Origin: Symsagittifera roscoffensis
Lineage: Eukaryota; Xenacoelomorpha; Acoela; Convolutidae
DNA: 64,000 bases
Direction: 5' to 3'
NCBI RefSeq assembly: GCF_963678635.1
Contig: NC_087065.1
Span: forward strand, 47,556,381-47,620,380
In this document: positions 17,332 to 28,400 of the stretch, in pieces
Position numbering within the stretch: the first letter of the stretch is position 1
Layout of the letters: each line of letters starts with the position of its first letter
Notes under the pieces: model-generated
The model's input: only the letters and a program-made list of their open reading frames with translations
Told to the model about the DNA's origin: nothing
The model's database searches: none
Position numbers and translations under genes: made by a program

Positions 17332-17743
17332 TGAGTTAGGACTGGGGTGTATAACTCATAGAGTAATTTCGGATAGGGTACACCGTCTGCTCGTCACGCT
17401 ATCTTATTTTCGGCCGGATAGATTCGTGCAACTTCTTAGTCTAATACCGATCCTAATCTTACTCTTATACTATCTAGTCTCAGGTTGTTTAACTAGTCTC
17501 TGCTAGGCTCAATAGATCTAGGGTATACTGGTTTATTGCGGCTGCTGAAGTGCTCGGGAGAGTCCAACTAATTTCTAAGTTAAATTCAAATCTCTCTGGT
17601 GCTGAAATTACAAGTAACTTCAGCACTTACAAATAAGTGGGTTGTTAGTTAGATGGATCATGATTGGTTAATATTAAATACTTTACATTGGTAAAACATT
17701 TAATTTATCCAATCATAAAATGTAGTTTAGATCAGGTTCCAAT
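17332..17743 (-). repeat. 5' LTR of the giant element (~412 bp)
   Basis: Recognised because the same sequence recurs in the opposite orientation at 45643-46055 with only scattered differences. It ends in CA followed by a primer-binding-site-like sequence; the 5' boundary is ambiguous (TTGGAACC at 17741, or two bases further if the original TG became CA). It contains an AATAAA on the sense strand, a CCAAT-like motif and a long hairpin (17599-17626). The balanced base composition differs from the internal G-poor region. Confidence 0.75.
17599..17626. repeat. 28-nt near-palindrome in the LTR
   Basis: Arms GTGCTGAAATTAC and GTAACTTCAGCAC around two bases, with a single mismatch; the copy at 45761-45788 is a perfect 13-bp inverted repeat. 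Conservation of an inverted repeat between copies suggests a functional hairpin or a dimeric factor site. Confidence 0.7.
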
Positions 17744-18393
17744 GATGTAATTCAAGTACAGTTTAATAAACAGTGTAACCAAGTTTATGTTCATGAAAAA
17801 GGGCTGCTAAAATAGATTTGCATCGTTTTGCAGCAGAAAAAGATAGGTTTCGACTGTGCATAATTTTTAAGCGTTCAATATGACGATTCTGAAAATGAAT
17901 CAACTGTGACAACCCTCCTCAATAATTGCTCTTTTCAAAACGAAATGTAATTGAATTTCCTGAGGCTATTTAAGCCATTTGCTATGTAAGCCTTTGGGGT
18001 CTATTGGGCAACTAAGATTGGCTCTTAAAAACAGCTAAATTCCGTTGTGATTCTTCTGAAAAAAAAGAAAGTAAATAAAATTGGAAATTAATTAAGTTCG
18101 CGGTTAAATAAATGATATGATAAATTAAACTTTGAATTTCAAAAACTTTTATCAATAAAACATAACGCAATCTAACCCAAATTGAGTTTTTAATTCTTTG
18201 TATTCAACTGTTTCTTAATGGTAAATAAATGGGCTACATCGACAAAATCCGACACCATTTTAATAGTCATCGCAGGAATTGCACCACGAAATTGCACCAC
18301 GGGTCTTTAGAGGAATTGCACCACGGCTCTCTAGAGAAAATTTTTTTTCTCAAAAAAGTGACTTTCATTTTTCACAATTTCACTTCAAATGTA
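17744..18393 (-). other. Receptor 3' flank / probable 3' UTR
   Basis: Between the receptor stop and the retroelement LTR. No AATAAA on the receptor strand was found; ATTAAA variants occur near 18190 and 18256. The motif AATTGCACCACG occurs three times between about 18274 and 18330. No ORF. Confidence 0.5.
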
Positions 18394-19020
18394 CTAAACA
18401 GCGCTCTGGTTAATTTTATTGGAATGTTCGCTACTTCCTCGCCCAGAAGTACAGTTACAACAGCAACTCTGAATGTTGGGACTGTTTGAAGCTTTGGCAA
18501 CAGGAGTGGGGGATAGCGGTTGAGTCCTAGCTTCGACCGTTTCGATTTTTGTTCTAAATCGCATTGTTGCCCCGCTGTTTTTCGGCAAAGTGGTCTCTTT
18601 TTTGCCTAACACCATATACAGCTTCGGGGCAAATAGACAAGCTACCACCACACTAGCCGAAACCATGCAAGTAACCGAAAGTGTAATTGTCCGAATGTCT
18701 AAATTGTCCGACGACATGAAATAGATCGGGAAAAAAGAAACCCAAACTACGCAAGTCGTGTAAACAGTTAACCCGATGTACTTCGACTCGTTGAAAGATT
18801 CGGGTATCTTTCGGGTGATTATTGCGTAATATGTGCACACGCATAATAGAATTAGCGGGTAGGTTATCCCGGCAACGTATGAAAACTCGTTGAAGTTCTG
18901 ACAGATTAGCTGCAGTCGGAAAAGAGAGGGTTCGTTCACAATTGCCTCCGGCTTAGAGGCCAGAAACCACATTATGATGAAGACCAGCTCAACTAGGTTC
19001 AAACATCCAGTGATGACAAC
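18394..19020 (-). CDS. mGluR last exon: TM4-TM7 and C-tail
   Basis: Acceptor ...TTTAG before 19020; begins in phase 0 with VVITGCLNL, joining FISPSSQ of the previous exon exactly as in mGluRs. Contains TM4 (LVFIIMWFLA), ECL2 Cys (LICQNF), TM5, the intracellular signature ITRKIPESFNESKYI, TM6 (TTCVVWVSFFPIYF), TM7 (ending APKLYMVL) and an ~80-residue tail with a cysteine cluster SCCCNC and C-terminal QSAV. TAG stop at 18394-18396. Confidence 0.95.
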   Translation of the reverse strand, partial: VVITGCLNLVELVFIIMWFLASKPEAIVNEPSLFRLQLICQNFNEFSYVAGITYPLILLCVCTYYAIITRKIPESFNESKYIGLTVYTTCVVWVSFFPIYFMSSDNLDIRTITLSVTCMVSASVVVACLFAPKLYMVLGKKETTLPKNSGATMRFRTKIETVEARTQPLSPTPVAKASNSPNIQSCCCNCTSGRGSSEHSNKINQSAV

Positions 19021-22000
19021 CTAAACATGGCAGATTTTGTTCAATCTTTTCGTAAGGTAACAAGACTGCTCGTATCATAAAATGAATAAAAATAAAATGA
19101 AAAACTTTTTTTTCTAAAATTTGAAAATTTTTCTATGAAAATCATCCCCCCACACGCCATATAAAGTACAAAACAATAGATTTCGCTCCTTGCAACAAAT
19201 CAATTATGGCAAATAAGCTGCTTTCAACCAATTTGGGACTATTTCTAAGACGGATTAAATCTCCGCTTACGCGTTGATAGCGCAAAATATATCGCGCGTT
19301 AACTGTCCCAAATTGATCAAATTGGCCAAAATGGCAATCTTTAAACCCCCATAACTTTACGAAAAATAATCACAGGTGAAACATCTTTTCAAATTTAAGC
19401 TCAGGACAACAATAGCTTTTGAATGATATTAAAAAATTTCGTCAAAAATGGCTAGTTAAAAAGTCGAAATTTGTCTGAAGAAAAAAAACCCACCCCGAGC
19501 ACAAATATTCCGTTACTTTCGTATCGAAAGTCGGAACAATAACAACTTTAGACCACCACAAAAACGTTAAAATACACTACTGTTCAATTGGAAAGAAAAG
19601 GAGAACATCTGATTGACTGTCAAATTGACGGGATTGACGAGATTTTCAATATTAAGTTAAGTTTAGTAGGTCATATAACTGTCCATTTTACCAACGACGT
19701 CAGCCGTAAAAAGACCCTGAGAAATGCAAATTGGATTGATTTATCTGGTTTATGATGATTCTGAATGACTTTATCGGTCTTCAATCCAGCATGACGTCAA
19801 TTACAAAGATAAAGGGCAATCATTAGTATAGCGCAACTTACATGAAGTTGATGAACAGGTTGTATTTTTGGGCTTGTTTTAGATTTTTTTGTTCGGCTTA
19901 AAGTTTGAATACCTTATGCTTCAATTTCAAACATAGGCTTCAATTTTAAACAAGTTAAATGTTTATAGAAAGAAGAATAAGCGAGTTGCTGGCATTTAGC
20001 ACAGAGTGTTCCAACCAGAGTCATCCTTGCAAAAATAGAGAAAAAATTTTGCCACGAAAAAATTAGATAACTTTCCTGGTTTTTAGCTATTTGAATCCTT
20101 GGTACGCACAAATATGGGTTTAGGGAGGGAGCCTATTGAAAAGCTCGGTGTTCCTTCTCTTAGAAATAAGTCTTCTAACTAATTTAACCTAACTCGACTT
20201 ATGACCACCTAACGGGTCCCTCTTTGGTTTTATTTTAAGACATCTTTTTTCATCTTCTGAACAACCCTGAAACTTTTCTAAAGACGCAGCCGGCGTCAAA
20301 ATTGCTTATTAATGAGGAAGGGGAACGCCGAATAAACACCGTTTTTTGATGAACATTTTTGATGAAGTGTCCCAAAACTACTTTTTTGCCTGCTTTTTTT
20401 TTGCAAATTCCCCAGCGATGCAAAAATCCAAAAAAAGTTGATTGTTTTGGTGAAAACTCCACCCCGCCCAGGATCGAAGCTAATAATACTTTGTGAGTAT
20501 ATAAATCAAATTTTTCTTCTTCTTCAGAAGAGACGTCCAATTTCGTAACGAGACCTTAAATCGAAACTCTATAGTTCTCAAATGGTTTTCACTTTGCGAT
20601 TTGTCGCTGTCCAAGATTTTTGCAAGTTCTCCTTTTAAGCGAGTTAATTTTTGTTGCGAGTTTTTGCGGTACTCTCTCAATTCAAATTGTTTCTGAACAA
20701 CAAAAAACTCTGATAAATAAAATATATGAAGAACAAAATACTTTTTTACAACTTCAAATTTCTATAGCGTCTGCCATACTCGATTCCGTATCAGTTTTTG
20801 GTCGCAAAACAAAAAGCGCATTGAAAAACTATGCAGGCAAATTTAAACAAAGATAATCGGTTGTTGTGAAAATAACACAGAATTTTCCGATGCAGCATGC
20901 TATATATAGGAGCACAAAAATAGGAAGCAAATTTGTAAATCAATTTTTTAACTAAAAGTTACTGGTCCCATAAAGACGTTGTCGCAGAGAAAAAAAACGA
21001 AATAATGACATTTTGATCGCACCAGTCAAAAAAGTGAAGAACATGATATCAATAACTCAAATTCTCACAAAATGTAATTTTAGAAATTGCTTTAAAAAAA
21101 GAGATCTCACCTGTGAACTGGGGCTGATAAACATCGGTCTCGCGGCTTTCACGTTCGACGAGTCAAAAATCCTCGCAATGCGATTTGTCTTTACGAGTAG
21201 AGCCGAATACATTAACGAGAACGCCATTCCTATCGACAATTTTTGTGCGGCACACACTATCAAATTTGGCTTTAATAGCAGTAAAAAGGGTATCGCGTAA
21301 GCTATGAATACTCCGGTTAGTAAAATAAAGCAAAGTTCTCGAGCGCTTGCTTTAATGGCCGGTGCCTCTGAATGTTTTATGTAAACTGCTATAATAAAAA
21401 CAGTCATTATGATCCCGGTAGTGGCAAATACGACAGTTACGATTGCGTGAATGTTGGAGAAGTTGACGAATTCGATGGATATCCGATCGCATTTGGATTT
21501 GGCGTCGGAGGGTTTGTGCTGTGGAGGACATTCACGACAGGCAGTCTCGTTGAAGAGGTATTCACGCACTCGACATGACTGACAAATCCAGCAACACGCC
21601 TGAAATAAAAGCGGACTTGTACTAGCAACTGTTGGCGGATTCTAGGGGACTGCCGGATTCAACTATTGACTTGAGCGAGGACTGCGCCCTACAATTTTTT
21701 GATTTTAATTTTTCATTTTGTTGTTTGCCATATAAGCTACATTCAGGTTCATAAAAAAAAATTAGCAAGCCTCAAAATGCCTTTTGATCGACATTTTGAG
21801 TTAACCTTACCACGTTAAGCTCGAATGTTTTGTTATTGATCAGGAATCCATAAGCTTCAAAATTCGACAAAATTTAAAAGAGAGCTTTTAAGTCAAAAAT
21901 CAGATAGAATTGGTTGACATACGATCAACCACTAGGCGTTTAATTTGGGTTTTGATTTTCGAAAATTGGACAAAAACTTCCAAATTTTGTCGGTTTTTTT

Positions 22001-25000
22001 AGACTCATTCGAATAATGTATTGTTGTCTTGAGCAGAGATTTAAAAATAACAGAGTAGAGATTTTAAAACAATCTTTTTTCGTTAAGTTACGCGTCTTTA
22101 AATATTGCCAAAATGGCCAATTTAGGACAATTGACTTGACGAGTGATTCATTTTGCGTTTTTACCCGTCAGCAGAGATATAATTGTTCCGACTTTCGATA
22201 CGAAAGTAACGGAATATTTGTGCTCGGGGTGGGTTTTTTTTCTTCAGACAAATTTCGACTTTTTAACTAGCCATTTTTGCCCGAATATTTTTATCATTCG
22301 AAAGGTATTATTGCCTTGAGCTCAAATTTGAAAAAATATTTCACCTGTGATCATTTTTTGTAAAGTTATGGGGGTTTAAAGATTGTCATTTTAGCCAATT
22401 TGGGACAATTAACGCGTGATATATTTTGCGCTATTAACGCGTAAGCGGAGAATTAATCCGTCTTATAAATCGTTCCAAATTGTTTGAAAGAAGCTTATTT
22501 GCCATAATTGATTTGTTACAAAGAGCGAAATCTATTCGTTTGTACTTTATATGGCGTGTGGGGGATGATTTCATTTTAAAAAAATTCAAATTTTAGAAAT
22601 TTTTTTTTCGTTTTATTTTATTACATTTAACTTTTTTTATGTTACTTCTGCTCCATAAACTTTAAATGGCAGACGGAACATTTAGGGCTTCGCCCTGTTA
22701 CGAGCAGTCTTGTCCGTCTTGGAAATCGTTCCAAATTGCATTGAAGCATGCCATTTAGCTTTTTTACATACTTTGTTAAATGTAAAAATGACCACTCTGT
22801 AATTTACATAGCGTGTGGGGGGATTAATTTTAAAAAAAGTTATTTTTTTGCACAAGTTTTATCACAAAAGATTTTTGAAATTTTTTCATTTTTTTTTAAA
22901 TCATCCATCTTTAAAAAACAATTTAATGGTCACTATTAGCTATGGGAACAGAAAATTGGCAAATCAAATAGCCTTTTCAGAAATTTGTATTACTAGCAAA
23001 AAATCAATCAATTATCCAACACAAATGGCAGTGACAAATAGCGAGTGCTTTCTCAACTCACTCCGCTGCGCTTACATCCGGCATGAGTGGTACTATGCGC
23101 CAGAATCAGTGTTTGACGCTAATCGATACATCTAAAAAACGGTTCAAAATTGCCCAACTTTTTAAAGCCATCACTGCGTTTGGATATAATGAGATTAGGC
23201 TCCTAGTGGCGTATTTAGCATCTTTTTTTTCATAAAAACAAGTTTCCATAATAACGATTTATTATTAAAAATTTTTTGTATTTCTAAGAAATAAACTATC
23301 AAATTTATGCTATTTGATAACTTTATTTTATTATTAAACGTTTATACCAGTAATATTTTATGATAGTTAAGCGGTCGCCTAGAAAAAAGCCAAAACATTT
23401 TTAAAAGTAAGTAACTTTACCACTTTGTTTCCAAAAAATTGCCCGAGATAAACTAAAGGAGATTAGGAATACTCAAGATTCTGCTTTGATCTTAGCAATT
23501 TTTTGACAAGACCTATTACTCGAAGAAAAAAAAACGAAAATGGAAAGAGCAAGCGCTGTTTCGGATATTATATAGTTTCATTTGTCTGGTACCTAGTAAA
23601 CAACTTGCAGCAGGCGCGGATCTAGAGTTTTCTCGAGGGGGACGTTTTCGAAAAATCTTGACGACATTTTTTTAGATCGACCATATTGTGTTTTTGAACT
23701 TATACAGATCTAATCCGAAATAACAAGTATGGTACTTTCGAATCCAGATATAGGGCTGATAAGATACTGCAGCGAATAATTGCTTTAAAGCCTAATTATT
23801 GCAAACCGCTGCTATTAATCTGATGAATCTAAATTCCATAAATAATATTTTTAAATGAAACATTTTTAATTTGAAGTAACATTTGATTTTCAGTTCTTTT
23901 TGTTTTTCATGTTAGTATTATGTTTCTGCGTAAACCATACACTGTAAAAACATTTGGTTCAATTAAAAGCGTTGGCTTAAATGGATGAATTGGTATTTTA
24001 CTCTCGTATTTATAATTATCACAATTTTACTATTAAGGAACTTGAAAATGCCTCTAGTTGATACGATCAAGCACCAAGTTCGGGAGAAAAGGAGGGTCTT
24101 TGCTATCAAAAATAATCAATTTTAATCCCTCCCACTGCAAATTTTGCCCTGATAGTTACGAAGTGCTAATTAATTTGATTTTAAGTTTAAATATTTTTTA
24201 GAAAAATATTGACGAAAAAGTTATTTCATTCTGGGTAGAAGCGGTTCGCTTATTTATGCTTTTTTTCATTTTAACTGTATCGGGGTTTCAGTTTGTTTCA
24301 TCACTTAAAAAAATGGGCCTTTAATCCTGTATTTTGTCTACTTTTTGACCGCAACCCGTATCTCAAATAGACCAGTCAATCGAATATTCATTGGGGAAAT
24401 TAGGGATTGTCTTTCGTGATCTATAAACCACCCAAGAGGAGTTAAGTCTGGTGATTATTTAAAAGTTTAGCGAGCTGAAAATTTGGGAAAGATTAGGGGT
24501 TTAAAATTAGATTTAGACAGTAATTGAACGTCCAATTTTTTCTGAAGTTGATCGTATAAAGTTGGAATTAGCAGCTTTTTGTCCATTCGATCACTTTGAC
24601 TGTTAGTTAAGTCCGTCCTAAGTCCAAACTAATCGAATGGCATTAGAAGTCAAAGCGAAGATTAACTCCAGAGATCGCAAAAAAGACCATCAAGGTTAAC
24701 TCCACTCAAGAAAATAAGCGAATTTTTTTATGCCTCATTTTTTTCTTTAAGAAAACTAGCTACTTCTTCTATGCTTCAATTTTTTCTGTAAGAAAACAGC
24801 TAATTAACATTAGGTATCGACCATCTACCAATTTCTAGGAATTAATTTTAAATGACAGATGATGTAACTAGAGCTAAGTTAGATCTGGTTCAGGTTTGAA
24901 AAAAAATTATCAGTCATTTTTTTCCTGTCGCTAAAACTTTTTTTGAGTTTTTCGTGAGAAAGACCAGAATGCAATGACCAGTCATGCCGGGTTCACTGAT

Positions 25001-25413
25001 TGCACCCTTTTTGACGACAAGTTTTCTTTCCAGTGAATTTCATCGTTAACTAGTACAGCAACGCTTCGGACTTCTTTTGTACCCTTATTTTCGCTGAAGC
25101 TTCTAATGACGGAAGCTCAGAATCATACTGACTTTTCTTTTGGAAATAGTTAAAAAGCAGAAGGGCCAAATTAACAAAAGAATTGGAAACAGGTTTAATA
25201 GCTAGGGTTTTCTGTTGACTTGAGGATGTGAAAAAAACATGCAAATAAAATGAGAATAGACTGAAGAAGCCCAAGAAAATTTAATCTATGATATTATGCT
25301 TTTTTCTGCAAAAACGCGTTGAAACCGATCAAAAAATTCTGTAATCACGAAAAAAACTACTTTAAAATTTGTTATGGTAATTTCATTTAACGGTTCTTTG
25401 CAAAAAAGTTTAT

Positions 25414-25453
<40 letters not shown>

Positions 25454-28400
25454 AAAAATACTTTATTGTTGCATCAACTTTTGCAGTTACAAAATTGTTT
25501 GTGGATGGAACAAATGTACATTATTATTAAATACATGAATTAAAAAAATGTTTAATCAGTCACTGAATACATATGATAATTTAAGTTTATTTAAAACTCT
25601 CCTTAAGAAGTAAGGGGGAAGTTGGGTGTTGGTAGAGTCTACCCTTTATATGTATTAGAACTTATCCTCTATTAATTTTAAATTAATTTGTTTGATAGCG
25701 TACAAGTTTTCTTCATGGAGATGATTTTTTGAATTACCAAGTTAAAATTTTTTATTGATGTAAATTTGCAAGGACAAATTTAATAATTATTCTGCAAAAA
25801 AATTATCCTTATTGTCAATTATCCGTAATTCGCTAAGTTTTATGCGTTTGTATAATTGTCTCATCGCGCAACGCACAAAAAAGACGATATTTAGAAAAAA
25901 AACGAGAAAAACTTTTAATAGTCTGCTATGAACGTGGTCGGAACGTTCTGTACTTGCACAGCTACCGGCTATCCCTGTCAACTTGTTTTTTTTTTTGCAA
26001 AAACCTTTATCAATTACTTGAGCAGATGTGAACCATCAACAAAACTGTGCTGTGAAACCCATAATTAAAAACGCGTTGAACATTTTTTGAGACTTCAGAA
26101 AACAATAAGTTTTTGTCTTAGATCTCGCAACATTCTAAATTCAAAAGCAGCTGAAGTTTTTAGTTATTGCACACTGCCCGGGTTGACGTCCATAGAAGAA
26201 AAATACTTATCATACAGTTTCAAATATGAAGTCTATGGAAAAAATGTTTATCATAGAAAATTTCGTACAAAAATTAAAAAGTGTTTTAAAAATTTTTAAT
26301 GAAAATTTTTGGTCTACTTGCCTCTTTTGAACCTTTCTGGTCATCAATTTAAATTTAAAAAAAAACACTTATCACACAATTTTCATTTATGAAAATTGTA
26401 TGATATGCATTTTTTTCATAAACAAAAGCAAAAAATTGAGGTAAACAATTTTTAATCCCTTTTTTGGCTGCAAACTTGATTTTGTGCTAAAATATAAATT
26501 TTACGAAAAAAAAAATTGCATGCAAAATTTGATTTTTTGTGTTCATAACGTAGTCCAGGGTGAGTTTTTCACCCAAAAAATCGAAAAATGTTTCATTTGC
26601 TATAATAGAAATAACTTTGTAGAAAAACAGGCTTTTTTCTCAACCATCAAAATTTTAAAACTAAAAATTATCTAGCCATATTTAGAAAGTTACTTTTTGG
26701 TATACAACTCCATGTGAAAATGTTATAATTAACTTTTACGGCTAAAATCACCAAATGCAGTTTATCTGCGTGGTAACTGCCAGTTACTCTCTGGGTTGTC
26801 TTATGACAAAAAATCCTTGGTTAGTGTTTCGGTTGAAACACGAAATTTCGAAACAAAACTTTTTGTTTCGAACATATGAATTATTAGATTACAGGAAGTC
26901 TTGGAGCAGTGTTTGACCTGATACGCTTCAAAGTAAGAGAATGGGATCTCTCTAACGGTAACCCCGTAGGTACAATTGTGGGGATTCGTTACTAGATACA
27001 CAAATCCAATATGCTCAATCCGTAAATTAATTCTTCATAGGGGAAAGGGAGATTCCTTTTTTGGGTATCATAGGGGAGGCAAAAGGGGGATCCCTCAAAT
27101 AATATATACTTATTATCTATGACTCAATGCGAACTGAAGTTGGAGAAATGACCAAAGATTGATTAGAGGGAAGTGGTATCAATGAACATTGGCGTTTTGG
27201 CTCAAAACAGTCTCACAAAGTTTAGAGAGTACGGTGTAATTAATAACGTTACTGCGCATGTGTAGATACTTGACACAAGGCTCCTATGATATTATTTTGA
27301 AAAACAAAAGATTGATAAAAATATCTGAGCGAAACTTTCACGATTATTTTAGGTTTTTACAAAAATGCGTTAAAGTGGTTAATCACTCATTACTGATGAC
27401 TCCCAACACGATCTTAATTTTTTGTTACAGTTATTTCATGTTATGATCGAATAACAAGCTTGAATTCATTCCCATTCCTCATCTAGAAAAAGGTACACAT
27501 CAAAAATGAAGTTTTATAAAAATTGTCAAGTTTTGTTGAAACTACTACGATCGGACGAACATTTTTCAGCCTGTGGAAGCTGGCTGCCGTTGTTTTTGAT
27601 AACATCGGTGTTTTTAGCTCTTCGATGTTTTTAGCTCTTCTTGTATATTTTTAAAGTAATTTCGTTTTCGACATTTTTCACACTGTCTCTTAGCCTGACT
27701 ATGAGTAAAATTTTGAAGGAAAGTACCCCTATTTAACTATTCATTGCTATAGTAATAACTATTTATTGCTATTTTGTTAGGATCCCATGACAAAAATAGT
27801 TTTAAGTTAAGTGATGCAAGTTAATGTCAAGTTAATAAAGTCAAATATTTTAAGAAAACTTTTCCAGGATGCAAGGATAAGCCTTAAGAAGAAAGATTGA
27901 CCGCGTTTAGTCAGAGGGCAAGCGTTTCTTTTTATGCCTTTACTCGACAATGAAAGATGTTTTTGTGAGAAATGATCGGAACATTTTGAAATCTTTTGGT
28001 CCCAATAAAAACTTTTGAAAAGGAAAGTTGCCCAATTTCAAAAAAAGTTTTCGACTTTCAGACAAAAATTTGTGGTCATTAAAAGATTAGATTCACAACT
28101 GATACTTGAAATGCAATTTAAAGCAATAAGTATTTCAACAAGTGATTTTTCAATAAGTATTTTTCATTAAATTAACTAAGCTCATCTTCATTATACCGTT
28201 GCGGGTCATGGGCCGACCGACAGACTGAATAGTGAAAACTGACCGTGATTGCAAAATGTGTGAATGAGCTAGATGCACAACTCCTCACCTCTTTCCAAAA
28301 AAGCCTTAAAAAATGATTGAAAAAGGTCTAGGAACTAATATTTTACAATGATAAGTAAAACTTAAGTCAAAGTATTTTTAGATAATCCGATTCTTACTGG

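Larger units (their letters stand above)
1..17743 (-). mobile_element. Giant Env-bearing Ty3/gypsy-type LTR element, left end off window
   Basis: Sense is right to left. Visible parts in order: LTR (17332-17743), primer-binding-site candidate, leader, basic ORF (15613-16080), Gag-Pol (7410-15638), small ORFs (6393-7003), ATG-less ORF (5257-6384), Env in two pieces (2651-5269) and a terminal 599-aa ORF (855-2654). No second LTR is seen before base 1, so the element continues left and exceeds 17.7 kb. The pol order protease, RT, RNase H, integrase and the GPY-type C-terminus place it in Ty3/gypsy (Metaviridae). The plus strand is very poor in C throughout, so the sense strand is poor in G, unlike the flanking host DNA. 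Gag-Pol is uninterrupted over 2,742 codons, which suggests a young insertion; the stop within Env may be decay or may be regulated. Confidence 0.9.
19021..21110 (-). other. mGluR intron (2.1 kb)
   Basis: GT-AG. Contains an antisense copy of the ~530-bp repeat (19061-19537) and a degenerate hAT-MITE-like stretch (~20207-20420). The rest has no recognisable content. Confidence 0.7.
21600..28397 (-). other. mGluR intron (6.8 kb)
   Basis: GT-AG. Holds the full repeat copy 22185-22712 with a truncated copy abutting it (22713-~22830), a lone hAT-like MITE end at ~23613, and a GA microsatellite at ~25419. From 23.7 to 25.4 kb and 25.5 to 28.4 kb I see no gene and no clear repeat. Confidence 0.65.
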
